The position numbers were made by a program, and so were the translations under genes. This document shows, piece after piece, positions 24,459 through 32,691 of a DNA stretch of 43,336 nt. Each line of letters starts with the position of its first letter. Position 1 is the first letter of the stretch. Below the pieces are notes generated by a model. That model ran no database searches, had not been told where the DNA came from, and saw nothing but the letters and a program-made list of their open reading frames with translations. This stretch comes from Nitrospirota bacterium (GTDB lineage: Bacteria > Nitrospirota > Leptospirillia > Leptospirillales > Leptospirillaceae), in the NCBI GenBank assembly GCA_021828525.1, contig JAJZGM010000001.1, positions 1-43,336 on the forward strand. Direction: 5' to 3'.

Positions 24459-25490
24459 CTAGTCTCCGAGTGTGACCTTTCTCAAGACATCGAGTTCCTC
24501 AAGAGTCTTCCCCGTGCCGATGACGACAGTCGTCAGGGGATCGTCCACGGTGATGATGGGGAGACGGATCTCGTCCCGTATCCGGACGTCAAGCCCCCGG
24601 AGCATTGATCCCCCGCCCGTCAGAACGATTCCGCGGTCAATGATATCGGCCGAGAGCTCCGGAGGCGTGTTCTCAAGGGTCTTCTGCACAATCGACACGA
24701 TACTGTTGATGGTTTCCGAAAGGGCCCCGCGTATTTCCTCTTCCGTGATCTTGAGGGTTTTGGGAAGACCGGTGATGAGATCCCTCCCCTTGATGATCAT
24801 GACGTGGCCCTCTTTCTGAGGACAGGCGGATCCGATCTCCATCTTGATCCGCTCCGCCATCGAGTCCCCTATCAGAAGGTTGTGCTGCTTCTTGATGTAG
24901 GAGATGATGTCCTCGTCCATCTTGTCACCGGCCACTTTGATGGACTCGCTGTATACCGTCCCCCCCAGGGAGATCACAGCGACATCCGTCGTGCCTCCTC
25001 CGATGTCTATCACCATGTTGCCGGAAGGCTCCATGATGGGAAGCCCCGCCCCGATTGCCGCCGCGAGAGGTTCCTCAATCAGGTAGACCTCCCTGGCTCC
25101 GGCCATGCGGGCCGAATCCTTCACCGCCCTCTGGGCCACCATCGAAATTCTGGACGGGACGCAGATCACCATCCGGGGACGGACAAAAGCCGACCGCCGG
25201 TGGACCTTGTTGATGAAATAGGACAGCATCTGCTGGGCGATGTCGGGATTGTCGATGACGCCGTTCCGGACCGGCCGCACCGCCACGATGTTTCCCGGCG
25301 TCCTGCCCAACATTTTCTTGGCTTCCCGTCCGATGGCGAGGACCGAGCCCGACTTCTGGTCCATGGCCACGATCGAGGGTTCATTGATGACGATCCCCTG
25401 GTCACGCACGTAGACCAGAGTATTGGCCGTTCCAAGATCGATCGCCAGATCCTGGGAGAGAAACCCGAAAAGATTTGCGATGAGCCCCAA
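24459..25490 (-). CDS. mreB: Rod-shape-determining protein MreB (bacterial actin)
   Basis: Actin-like ATPase (343 residues) that forms membrane-bound filaments guiding lateral wall growth. Hallmarks are QDLAIDLGTANTLVYV (phosphate loop 1), GNMVIDIGGGTTDVAVISLG (phosphate loop 2), EEPLAAAIGAGLPI and VLTGGGSMLRGLD in the adenosine site. The start appears to be TTG 25490, nine bases after AAGGA, since no ATG or GTG lies between the ribosome-binding site and the conserved N-terminus. It is about 20 bases after the RDD protein gene, so both are probably in one transcript. Confidence 0.96.
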   Translation of the reverse strand: MGLIANLFGFLSQDLAIDLGTANTLVYVRDQGIVINEPSIVAMDQKSGSVLAIGREAKKMLGRTPGNIVAVRPVRNGVIDNPDIAQQMLSYFINKVHRRSAFVRPRMVICVPSRISMVAQRAVKDSARMAGAREVYLIEEPLAAAIGAGLPIMEPSGNMVIDIGGGTTDVAVISLGGTVYSESIKVAGDKMDEDIISYIKKQHNLLIGDSMAERIKMEIGSACPQKEGHVMIIKGRDLITGLPKTLKITEEEIRGALSETINSIVSIVQKTLENTPPELSADIIDRGIVLTGGGSMLRGLDVRIRDEIRLPIITVDDPLTTVVIGTGKTLEELDVLRKVTLGD

Positions 25491-25509
25491 GATGATTTTC
25501 CTTTATTCT

Positions 25510-26013
25510 TTAGGGAGTCGTCGACTCCGTTGTGTCCCCGAGGGAGGTCTCCGAGGCCTTGTCCTGTCTGTTTTTATTCCCTCTGAACTCGCTCTTTCTG
25601 ACCATTGTTCCCACCAGATCATCCCCGAACCTGCGGTCGGAGGGCATTCCGGCAAGGATGAGAGCCTCAAAGGAGACAACGAGCAACCCCAGGACCCACC
25701 CGATCCATGGAATCTGGGAGAGGATGTAGGCCAGCCCCATCGGAATGTTCCGGATTGTGGACTCGTAGAAACTGCAGGGGCGCCCCGTCCTCCCGGCCAC
25801 CCACAATCCCGTCAGTCTTTTTCCGAGACTTTTGCCCCCGGGAAGACCATCGGCAACAAGGATATAGGCTGTCGCCGCCAGCCAGGCCAGCCAGGAGCTG
25901 CCCAACAGAAACCCGGCATGCTCGAGGGAAAGGGCCAGAAGATAGTCCACAAACTTGGCCAGAAATCGGTCGAAAAGGTAGGAGAATCGGTCAGACGGTT
26001 CCCTGATGTCCAC
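25510..26013 (-). CDS. RDD-family membrane protein
   Basis: Protein of 167 residues with an RDD domain: LFDRFLAKFVDYLLAL near the start carries the pattern's Arg-Asp pair, then GKSLGKRLTGLWVA and RRFGDDLVGTMVR, all conserved RDD features. Three hydrophobic segments are seen (LLALSLEHAGFLLGSSWLAW, AYILSQIPWIGWVLGL, VVSFEALILAG). The start is GTG 26013, since GGGGGAGG is just upstream; a nearby ATG (26018) is in another frame. The last 25 residues are polar and rich in Lys, Asp, Thr and Ser. Function of RDD proteins is poorly known; transport is often proposed. Its place directly before mreB may be meaningful but could be chance. Confidence 0.8.
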   Translation of the reverse strand: MDIREPSDRFSYLFDRFLAKFVDYLLALSLEHAGFLLGSSWLAWLAATAYILVADGLPGGKSLGKRLTGLWVAGRTGRPCSFYESTIRNIPMGLAYILSQIPWIGWVLGLLVVSFEALILAGMPSDRRFGDDLVGTMVRKSEFRGNKNRQDKASETSLGDTTESTTP

Positions 26014-26066
26014 CCCATCCTCCCCCGGCCCGGACGGACAAATCCATAAAATTCTTCACAAGAGAA

Positions 26067-26096
26067 AACTTACCCCAGCACGCATGAAAAATGCAA
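26067..26096 (-). promoter_or_regulatory. Candidate promoter for the RDD-mreBCD-mrdA-rodA genes
   Basis: In the 171-base gap between rpe and the RDD gene, minus-strand TTGCAT (26096-26091) and TAAGTT (26072-26067) are 18 bases apart. The -35 match is good and the -10 match moderate. A start near 26060 gives a leader of about 47 bases. The rest of the gap is AT-richer than its surroundings and shows nothing else. Confidence 0.35.
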
Positions 26097-26184
26097 CACA
26101 AGATTTATTTTGGACCCGACAGGGAGGACTTTTCCGGAAATTTCTCGTTTTAATAATGATGAGCGTGGGTTTTTTCACGAAGGC

Positions 26185-26874
26185 TTACTGGTTCTCCTCC
26201 AGACGCTTGCGGATATCCCTGAAGACAGCCTCGCAAGGAGTGTCTCCAAAAATGGCGGAACCCATGACCACGGTGTCGGCCCCGCAGTCCACCACCCGGG
26301 CAATGTTGGCAGGCTTGATCCCTCCGTCGACCTCCAGTCTCACGTGGCTGGCCCCTCTCTTGTCCAGCAGATCCCGCATGGCGGCAATCTTTTCGAAGGA
26401 GTGGGGGATGAAGGACTGTCCCCCGAAGCCTGGGTTCACCGTCATGACGAGAACCAGGTCGATCATGTCGAGGATTTCCGAGACCATGGTCACGGGGGTA
26501 GCCGGGGAAAGGGCCACGCCCGCCCTCATGCCAAGCTCCCGGATCCGGGAGAGGACGTAATGGAGATGAGAGGAGGCCTCCCAATGGACAGTCACCCGGT
26601 GCATCCCGTATTGCGCGAGCTCCGGAAGGTAGATCTCCGGGTGCTCCACCATCAGGTGGGCTTCGAGGGGAACATCCGTGATTTTCCGCAGCCCTTCGAT
26701 GACGGGAGGCCCGAATGTCAGATTGGGAACGAAATGGCCATCCATCATGTCCAGGTGCAGAAGGTCGGCACCGGCGGAGGAGGCCTCCCGGACCTCCTCT
26801 CCCAGGGCAAGAAAGTCGGCGGAGAGAATGGAGGGGGCGATCAGGATCTTGCGGCCGTTCCGGGAGAGCATCAT
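26185..26874 (-). CDS. rpe: Ribulose-phosphate 3-epimerase
   Basis: TIM-barrel enzyme (229 residues) that interconverts ribulose 5-phosphate and xylulose 5-phosphate in the pentose phosphate or Calvin cycle. Family motifs are APSILSADFLALGEEV, HLDMMDGHFVPNLTFGP, VMTVNPGFGGQSFI and LEVDGGIKPANI, and the metal-binding His and Asp are in HLDMMDG. The first ATG is directly after the htpX TAG stop (no gap), and a second ATG follows it, so either may be used. It appears co-transcribed with htpX and fmt. Confidence 0.96.
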   Translation of the reverse strand: MMLSRNGRKILIAPSILSADFLALGEEVREASSAGADLLHLDMMDGHFVPNLTFGPPVIEGLRKITDVPLEAHLMVEHPEIYLPELAQYGMHRVTVHWEASSHLHYVLSRIRELGMRAGVALSPATPVTMVSEILDMIDLVLVMTVNPGFGGQSFIPHSFEKIAAMRDLLDKRGASHVRLEVDGGIKPANIARVVDCGADTVVMGSAIFGDTPCEAVFRDIRKRLEENQ

Positions 26875-27759
26875 CTAAAAGGCATGCCGCGAGAGGGAGA
26901 GGCTGGAACCGGCCATGGCCTCGAGCCTCCGGATACGCTCTTCCGTTGGGGGATGAGTCGAGAAAAAGGCCATCAGACCTCCCGCGTGGAAGGGTTCGAG
27001 AATGAACATGTGCGCTGTGGAAGGGTTGGCGGCCATGGGAACGGCGTCGATGCCCCGTTCAAGTTTGGACAGGGCCCGGGCCAGGAACAGGGGATTTCCG
27101 CAAAGCTTCGCCCCCCCTTCGTCGGCCGCGAATTCCCTCGAGCGGGAGATCGCCATCTGGACCAGCATGGCGGCGATGGGAGCCAGGATGATCATCAGGA
27201 GATCCCCGAATCCTCCCCCTTCCCGCTCCTCGCGTTCACGTCCTCCGAAGATGGCCGCCCACTGGGCCATGCTTGCCAGCATCGTGACTGCTCCCGCGAT
27301 GGAAGCGGCCACCGTGGAGGTCAGGGTGTCCCGGTTGACGACATGGGTCAGCTCGTGACCCAGAACACCCGACAGTTCCTCCGGCGTCATGAGGTCCATG
27401 ATCCCGGTCGTGACCGCAACTGCCGCATGGGACGGATCCCGGCCCGTCGCAAAGGCGTTGGGAGAGGGATCGTCGATGATGTACAGGCGGGGAACGGGAA
27501 TCCCGCCGCGCCGGGCAAGACCCGCCAGAAGCTGCTGGATCTCACGGATTCGGGGATTTCCGGACTCTCCAGTCACTTCATGGGCCTGGTACATCGAGAG
27601 AACGATCTTGTCGGAAAACCACCAGGAAAAGAAATTCATCCCCACCGAGAGGACCAGGGCGACCACCATTCCCGTCTGGCCTCCCAGCTGTTTTCCGATC
27701 ACAAGGAGGAAGCCCGTCAGAAGTCCGAGAAGAAGAACGGTCTTGAAAGAGTTGAACAT
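26875..27759 (-). CDS. htpX: Membrane metalloprotease HtpX
   Basis: M48-family zinc protease (294 residues) involved in quality control of membrane proteins. Two N-terminal helices (VLLLGLLTGFLLVIG, MVVALVLSVGMNFFSWWF) precede the catalytic domain. The zinc motif is HELTH at residues 135-139 in SGVLGHELTHVVNRDT, and the third ligand Glu is in SREFAADEGGA. Two later hydrophobic segments flank this. NAFATGRDPSHAAVAVTTG is also a family hallmark. ATG 27759 follows GGGGAG. It lies 50 bases after fmt and immediately before rpe. Confidence 0.95.
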   Translation of the reverse strand: MFNSFKTVLLLGLLTGFLLVIGKQLGGQTGMVVALVLSVGMNFFSWWFSDKIVLSMYQAHEVTGESGNPRIREIQQLLAGLARRGGIPVPRLYIIDDPSPNAFATGRDPSHAAVAVTTGIMDLMTPEELSGVLGHELTHVVNRDTLTSTVAASIAGAVTMLASMAQWAAIFGGREREEREGGGFGDLLMIILAPIAAMLVQMAISRSREFAADEGGAKLCGNPLFLARALSKLERGIDAVPMAANPSTAHMFILEPFHAGGLMAFFSTHPPTEERIRRLEAMAGSSLSLSRHAF

Positions 27760-27811
27760 TGTCTTGAAACTCCCCTATGGGTTCTGTCGTTTGTTGGTCA
27801 TTTTCAAAATT

Positions 27812-28768
27812 TCACGCCTCGAAAAGCACGATCTCGTCTTTTCCGAATCGCCGACCTGCCAGGAACTCCCCCGAGGTCAGCATCCTCCCGCCTTCGCGCT
27901 GGAGGGAGAGAATCCGGTAGACCCCTTTTCCGCAGGCCACATCGATTCCTTCCGGACCCTGGTAAAGGAGCTGTCCGGGAAGGGAAGGAGGGGAATCCTC
28001 CCGGAGAACCTCTCCGGAACCGACCCGGAACCGCCCGATGGAGGAGTCAAAGCTGGCTCCAGGCCAGGGATTCATCGCCCTGACATGGGCATCGACCTCT
28101 CGGGCGGAGGATTCGAAAGGCATCCGTCCGTCCTCTTTCCGGAGAATGGGCGCCTGGGTTCCCTTCTCGGGCTGAGGGAGCGGACTGAGAGTTCCTCCGA
28201 TATACCCTGCAAGGCCCTGAACCAGAAAGGGAGGGCCCAGCTCCTTCATCCTTTCCGAAAGCGAGACCGAGGTCTCCCGGGGATTCAGAGGAATCTCGAG
28301 ACGGTCGAGCACGGGTCCCGTATCCATCCCCCGGTCCAGGAGCATGAGGGACAACCCCGAGACTGTCAGTCCCTGGCGGATGGCCCAGACGATGGGAGAG
28401 GCTCCCCGAAGGGCGGGCAGGAGGCTGGCATGGACATTTACGCACCCCCACCGGGGAAATTCCAGAACCTCTCCTGGAAGTATTTTACCATAAGCCACCA
28501 CAACGATCAGGTCAGGGGACCAATCCCCCAGAAATTCCCGGCCTTCCGGGACCCGAAGGGAAGAGGGAGTGACCGTGGGGATTCCTCGGTCCATGGCCCA
28601 GGCCCTGACCGGAACCGGGGCCGTCACCTGCCCCCGTCCCCGGGGGCGGTCGGGCTGGGTCACCACGCCCCGGAGGTCAAAGCCCGCCTGGACAAGGGCG
28701 GCCAGGAAAGGGACTGCAAAGTCCGGACTTCCCATGAAGACGGTCCGGATTCGGGAAAAGCCGGTCAC
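27812..28768 (-). CDS. fmt: Methionyl-tRNA formyltransferase
   Basis: Enzyme (318 residues) that formylates initiator Met-tRNA using 10-formyl-tetrahydrofolate. Motifs: VFMGSPDFAVPFLAAL at the N-terminus, GVVTQPDRPRGRGQ, GCVNVHASLLPALRGASPI (catalytic Asn and His) and MDTGPVLDR. The frame is open to 28810, but GTG 28768 overlaps the def stop by four bases (GTGA) and has GGAGAG just upstream, giving VTGFSRIRTVFMGSPDFAVP. The pairing with def is common in bacteria, since the two act at opposite ends of the same formyl cycle. Confidence 0.95.
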   Translation of the reverse strand: MTGFSRIRTVFMGSPDFAVPFLAALVQAGFDLRGVVTQPDRPRGRGQVTAPVPVRAWAMDRGIPTVTPSSLRVPEGREFLGDWSPDLIVVVAYGKILPGEVLEFPRWGCVNVHASLLPALRGASPIVWAIRQGLTVSGLSLMLLDRGMDTGPVLDRLEIPLNPRETSVSLSERMKELGPPFLVQGLAGYIGGTLSPLPQPEKGTQAPILRKEDGRMPFESSAREVDAHVRAMNPWPGASFDSSIGRFRVGSGEVLREDSPPSLPGQLLYQGPEGIDVACGKGVYRILSLQREGGRMLTSGEFLAGRRFGKDEIVLFEA

Positions 28769-29292
28769 GGACAACTCTCCATCCGTTTTTCCCAGAGGGT
28801 TCGGCGCCACAGGGAGAGGAAACGCGAAAGGGGAGGCTGGCGGTCGGGAAGGAGAATCCCCTCGAGGTGGTCCACCTCATGTTCGATCATCCGGGCAAAC
28901 AGTCCTGATCCGGTGTAGACCACCTCTTCCCCCTTTTCGTTTTGCCCGGACACGGTCACCCTTTCGGGCCGCCGGATCGACAGGTCGAGTCCGGGAAATG
29001 ACAGGCACCCCTCGACCACCGACACGGACCCGGTCCGCTCCCGTATTTCCGGGTTGAGGAGGACTCCCCGAGCGGGAGGACCTCCCGGATCCCGGGGTCG
29101 CTTCAGGTTCCAGACGAAAAGGCGGCAGGAAATGCCGATCTGCGGCGCGGCCAGGGCCACCCCCCTCTGGGTGGCCAGGGTGTCCCAAAGATCAATGATC
29201 GCCTGCCGGACCTCGAGGGAGCATGGATCAGTCCGGAGAGCGACAGCCCGGAGAGAGTTCTCCCTGTGACCCACCAGGGAACGGATCGGCAT
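28765..29292 (-). CDS. def: Peptide deformylase
   Basis: Metalloenzyme (175 residues) that removes the formyl group from new proteins. All three family motifs are present: GVALAAPQIG (motif 1), EGCLSFPG (motif 2, metal Cys) and EHEVDHLEG (motif 3, HExxH-type metal His residues and Glu). Motif 1 has Val in place of the usual Gly-Leu pair order, which is a tolerated variant. The last 35 residues, rich in Arg and Trp, extend past the core. It is coupled to fmt by a four-base overlap and lies 18 bases after a small secreted protein gene. Confidence 0.95.
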   Translation of the reverse strand: MPIRSLVGHRENSLRAVALRTDPCSLEVRQAIIDLWDTLATQRGVALAAPQIGISCRLFVWNLKRPRDPGGPPARGVLLNPEIRERTGSVSVVEGCLSFPGLDLSIRRPERVTVSGQNEKGEEVVYTGSGLFARMIEHEVDHLEGILLPDRQPPLSRFLSLWRRTLWEKRMESCP

Positions 29293-29310
29293 TCTTCCGG
29301 CCCCCCGTCC

Positions 29311-29730
29311 TCAGGACCCTTTTCCCGTCGGGGGACAGGAATAGGGGGCCCCTCCATGAACGACGACGGGAACCGGGACTTCATCTGTTTTGACGATCTG
29401 GTCCCTGCCCGCCAGATCAAACCCCAGCCGGTGCCGGCCGGCAGACAGGTGGCCGACACAGAGCACAAGCGAACGGCCCGGCACCACCTTCCTCCCCAAC
29501 AGTCGCCCCCTGTCCACTGTCAGATGCAGGAAGCGGCCAGCCGGTTTTTTGGGAATCGAGAGCGTCAGGGTGACGGTCGATCCCCGGACGGAGACAGAGG
29601 AAAGAGTCGGCGGAGGGGAGGTGCTGTCGGCCTCCGCCCTTTCAGGACCGGGGAGGGGGAAGAGGAGAACAGAAAGCCCCAGGACAAGAGAGGAAAGGGT
29701 GGTGCGGCAATGGCCAGTCGGATGATTCAT
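29311..29730 (-). CDS. Small secreted protein of unknown function
   Basis: I do not recognise a family. The 139-residue protein starts with a signal peptide (hydrophobic LSSLVLGLSVLLFPL, then likely cleavage near ERAEA). The mature part reads like a small beta sandwich: SSVSVRGSTVTLTLSIPKKP, RFLHLTVDRGRLLG, RSLVLCVGHLSAGRHRLGF, then a short DLAGRDQIVKTDEVPVPVVV. This resembles an Ig-like or cohesin-like fold in pattern only. There are two Cys, one near the C-terminus (YSCPP). A ribosome-binding site, GGAGGG, lies upstream. It is in line with def and the esterase, so it is probably transcribed with them. That it is a real gene is supported by the signal peptide and the packing. Confidence 0.6.
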   Translation of the reverse strand: MNHPTGHCRTTLSSLVLGLSVLLFPLPGPERAEADSTSPPPTLSSVSVRGSTVTLTLSIPKKPAGRFLHLTVDRGRLLGRKVVPGRSLVLCVGHLSAGRHRLGFDLAGRDQIVKTDEVPVPVVVHGGAPYSCPPTGKGS

Positions 29731-29817
29731 GGGGCTTTGATTTCCCTCCGGAGGATGGACAAGGTCATGGCCCTATCCTATCCCGACCCGAGGGCAGGAC
29801 TCAACCCTCGCGGCCGC

Positions 29818-30501
29818 TCAATGCCGTCTTCCCTCCCCCTCTTCGCCAGGGTCAAGGATCCCTCCCATCCACTCCCCGATGGCCCCGATCTCCGGAAGGC
29901 AGACGGAATGGCCCATGAGATACTGTTGCCACTCACGGACCCCTTTCCCGCCCAGTCTCTCCAGGGCCTCGAAGGTCTTCCGGCCAAGCCTGAATGGGAC
30001 AACCGGATCCTCCGTCCCGTGAACCATGAGCAAGGGTGTCGGACTGTCGGACAGGGGAACCCCGGCATCACTGGGAAGATAGGTGGAAAGGGCCAGGACG
30101 CCCCCCCAGCGCTCCCCCCCTTCTCCGAAGACGGTCAGAAGGGCGATCACTCCCCCCTGGGAGAAGCCTGCCAGAATGATCCTTTCCGGGGGGATCCCCC
30201 GGTTCATTTCATGTCTTGCCAGCTCCCGGACGTGTCCCACCGAGCGGCGCATTCCCTCGAGATCGGGATTCCTGGAGAGGTCAGGGAGGGCCACATCGTA
30301 CCAGGCCCGCATGGGCGCCCCCCCGTTGACTCTGACCCGCATGACCGGGGCATGGGGGAAGACGAAGCGAAGGGGAACCTGCGGCAGGGGAATCTCGGGG
30401 ACGATCCCGGCGAAGTCGTGGCCGTCGGCTCCGAGCCCGTGGAGCCAGATGACGGCCCATCGGGGATCGGGGCCGGTTTCGAGGGTGACCGACTCAAGCA
30501 T
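29818..30501 (-). CDS. Carboxylesterase / phospholipase of the alpha/beta hydrolase superfamily
   Basis: Protein of 227 residues similar to the small carboxylesterases and acyl-protein thioesterases (YpfH/EstB type). The oxyanion region is VIWLHGLGADGHDF, the nucleophile elbow is GFSQGG with Ser114, and the acid and base are Asp165 in HGTEDPVVPF and His198 in MGHSV, in the right order and spacing. RAWYD near residue 66 is also typical. There is no signal peptide, so it is cytoplasmic. The frame is open upstream, but ATG 30501 follows GAGGGAGGAG and begins at a sensible N-terminus. It overlaps the stop of the YyaL gene by eight bases. Substrate unknown. Confidence 0.88.
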   Translation of the reverse strand: MLESVTLETGPDPRWAVIWLHGLGADGHDFAGIVPEIPLPQVPLRFVFPHAPVMRVRVNGGAPMRAWYDVALPDLSRNPDLEGMRRSVGHVRELARHEMNRGIPPERIILAGFSQGGVIALLTVFGEGGERWGGVLALSTYLPSDAGVPLSDSPTPLLMVHGTEDPVVPFRLGRKTFEALERLGGKGVREWQQYLMGHSVCLPEIGAIGEWMGGILDPGEEGEGRRH

Positions 30502-32533
30502 GGGCTCCTCCCTCTTCCCCGATCCCGGAGAGTCTTTCCAGAAGGGTCTCCGGGCCGTCATCGACCGAAGAGAGGCATCCGAAGGTGCCGCAGATCCAGG
30601 CCCGGGTCGATCCCTGTCCGGCCGGACTCTTGCCTGCGATTTCCCTTCCCTCCGCAGAAAGGATCGTCCAGACGGGAACGGGAGCGGACAGGGCCCGCCT
30701 CTGCCACCGGGCGGCCTCCCTCCCCTGGAGGATCACCGTCGGAGCCCCGGCAAGTCTGTAAGACAAGGCGGAGAGGAGGGTATCGAAACCTTCGGGACGG
30801 GTGTTGAAGGTTCCCGCAAAGAGGGTGAGGGCGCGTTCGGCCGACTCGAGCATGGGAAGGTCCCCGAGAAGGGATCCAAGGCGAAGGAGGCTCCGGACCG
30901 CCACTCCGTTCCCGTTGGGAAGGGACTGGTCATGGCCGGTCTTGATCCGGCACAGGAGCTCCTCGTGGTCCCTGGCCGTAAAGAAGAATCCTCCTTCCTG
31001 TCGGTCCTCGAAGGCATCGAGAAGGACCGCCGCGATCTCCCGGCCCCACAAGAGACGGTCGTCGGAATATTGGGCCGAAAGGCCTTCAAGGAGGGCGTCG
31101 AGAAGAAAGGCATAGTCGTCGAGATAGGCCGAAAGACGGCTTTCTCCCTGCGTCCTGACGGCCAGGAGCCGGCCCTCTTTCCAGAGATGGGTCCGCACGG
31201 CCGAAAGGCCGTCCTGGCCTCGCCTGATCCACTCTGGCCGGTCGAGGATCCGTCCCGCTTCGAAGAGTCCGCGCAAGTAGAGCGCATTCCAAGCTGTCAG
31301 GATCTTCTCGTCGCGACCCGGATGGATGCGCCTCTCCCGGGTCTCGAAAAGCCGTCTTTTGGCGGACGCGAAGAGTCTCCGGAACTCTTCTTCCTCCCCT
31401 CCCTCCTCCCTGGCGAGTTCTTCCGGTGTCCGGACAAGGACCGGATTCCAGAACTGGTGCTCGAAATTGGGCTCCCGGGAAAACCCCAGACAGGCCAGGG
31501 CCACCCGGCGCTCCTCTCCCGCCAGGACCTCCTCGACTTCACGACGGGTCCAGCGGGCGAACTTCCCCTCCTCCCCCTCCGAGTCGGCGTCAAGGGAGGC
31601 ATACCAGAGCCCTTCAGGAGCCAGCATCTCCCGGTCCGCCCAGGCAACGATCTCCTCCGCCACCCTCCGGAAGAAGGGATCTTTCGAGATTTCAAAGGCC
31701 CGGGCATAGAGCCCAAGAAGCGGCCCGTTGTCGTAGAGCATCTTTTCGAAGTGGGGAATCTCCCATCGTTCGTCGACACTGTACCGGGCGAAACCTCCGC
31801 CGATCTGGTCGCAGATCCCTCCCCGCCCCATCTTCCGGAGAGTGAAGAGGGCCATTTCGCGGTCTTTTTCCAGGGGAGAGTCGAGCAGGAAGGAGAGTCC
31901 CTGGGCATGGGGGAATTTCGGGGCCCCCCCGAACCCTCCCTCGACCGGGTCAAAGACCTCGCGAAGATGGGCGCGGAGCGCCTCGACCGGGGCCGGAGAA
32001 AGGGAGGCCCCCTCCTGGCGTTTCGGAACGAGGAGGTCAAGGGTCTCGATCACCGAGCGGTTTTCCGGACTTTCAAGCTGCTCCCGGTGCTCGGAATAGA
32101 AGGTGTGGATCCGGGTAAGAACTTCTGAAAATCCTGGCAGACCGAAGCGCCCCGTCTTGGGAAAATAGGTCCCGGCGGCAAAGGGGACCTTCCGTCCGGT
32201 CAAAAAGACGGTCAGGGGCCAGCCGCCCCCTCGCCGGGCCAGAAGCTGATGGGCGGTCTGGTAGATATGGTCGAGGTCGGGGCGCTCTTCCCGGTCCACC
32301 TTGATGTTGATGAAGAGATCGTTCATAAGTCTCGCTGTCTCCGGATCCTCGAAGGACTCGTGAGCCATCACGTGGCACCAGTGGCAGGCAGCATACCCGA
32401 TGGAGAGAAGAACCGGCTTTCCCGTCTCCCTTGCCGCCTTCCAGGCCTCCTCTCCCCAGGGATACCAGTCCACGGGGTTGTGGGCGTGCTGTCGAAGGTA
32501 GGGACTGGTCTCCCGGCCCAGGCGATTTGACAT
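30494..32533 (-). CDS. yyaL: YyaL-type protein: thioredoxin-like domain plus (alpha/alpha)6 barrel
   Basis: Protein of 679 residues of the DUF255/spermatogenesis-associated-20 family. Residues 1-160 form the thioredoxin-like domain: SNRLGRETSPYLRQHAHNPV, then SIGYAACHWCHVMAHESF with Cys50 and Cys53, and NDLFINIKVDREERPDLD. The rest is an alpha-barrel resembling glycan-processing enzymes (GGFARYSVDERWEIPHFEKM, YDNGPLLGLYARA). The biochemical role is unproven in the family. ATG 32533 is chosen because GGGAGGAAATTC is directly upstream. It is the first minus-strand gene beyond the divergent promoter region facing treZ, and the barrel's kinship with sugar enzymes is worth noting next to the trehalose genes. 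Confidence 0.9.
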   Translation of the reverse strand: MSNRLGRETSPYLRQHAHNPVDWYPWGEEAWKAARETGKPVLLSIGYAACHWCHVMAHESFEDPETARLMNDLFINIKVDREERPDLDHIYQTAHQLLARRGGGWPLTVFLTGRKVPFAAGTYFPKTGRFGLPGFSEVLTRIHTFYSEHREQLESPENRSVIETLDLLVPKRQEGASLSPAPVEALRAHLREVFDPVEGGFGGAPKFPHAQGLSFLLDSPLEKDREMALFTLRKMGRGGICDQIGGGFARYSVDERWEIPHFEKMLYDNGPLLGLYARAFEISKDPFFRRVAEEIVAWADREMLAPEGLWYASLDADSEGEEGKFARWTRREVEEVLAGEERRVALACLGFSREPNFEHQFWNPVLVRTPEELAREEGGEEEEFRRLFASAKRRLFETRERRIHPGRDEKILTAWNALYLRGLFEAGRILDRPEWIRRGQDGLSAVRTHLWKEGRLLAVRTQGESRLSAYLDDYAFLLDALLEGLSAQYSDDRLLWGREIAAVLLDAFEDRQEGGFFFTARDHEELLCRIKTGHDQSLPNGNGVAVRSLLRLGSLLGDLPMLESAERALTLFAGTFNTRPEGFDTLLSALSYRLAGAPTVILQGREAARWQRRALSAPVPVWTILSAEGREIAGKSPAGQGSTRAWICGTFGCLSSVDDGPETLLERLSGIGEEGGAHA

Positions 32534-32601
32534 GAATTTCCTCCCTTTCCTCAAGAATATCCTGTTCGGCGTGATGGCTCACTGTACAATGCTGAGGTTT
32601 C

Positions 32602-32632
32602 ATTCTAACGGCCCTTCTCAGTCCTCGTCCAA
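32602..32632 (-). promoter_or_regulatory. Candidate promoter for yyaL and downstream genes
   Basis: Minus-strand TTGGAC (32632-32627) and TAGAAT (32607-32602) are separated by 19 bases. The -10 box is good and the spacing slightly long. It lies about 70 bases before the yyaL ATG and back-to-back with the treZ promoter in the 158-base divergent gap. Confidence 0.35.
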
Positions 32633-32642
32633 TGGACCCCGG

Positions 32643-32671
32643 TTGAAGCCCCCGGGCCAATCCGGTATGAT
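32643..32671 (+). promoter_or_regulatory. Strong candidate promoter for the trehalose operon
   Basis: TTGAAG (32643-32648), 17 bases, then TATGAT (32666-32671). Both boxes are close to consensus and the spacing is ideal. The start near 32678 leaves a leader of only about 14 bases, which holds AAGGAGA at 32681-32687 and then ATG 32692. With such a short leader there is no room for attenuation, so control must be at the promoter or later. Confidence 0.55.
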
Positions 32672-32691
32672 CCCTCGAAAAAGGAGACGAG

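Noticed and set aside
26110..28083. Plus-strand open frame (657 codons) opposite rpe, htpX and fmt.
   Set aside because: It crosses three well-supported genes on the other strand and has no domain or signal.
30083..32128. Long plus-strand open frame (681 codons) opposite the esterase and yyaL.
   Set aside because: It is antisense to yyaL, whose CHWC domain is clear, and has no recognisable features.
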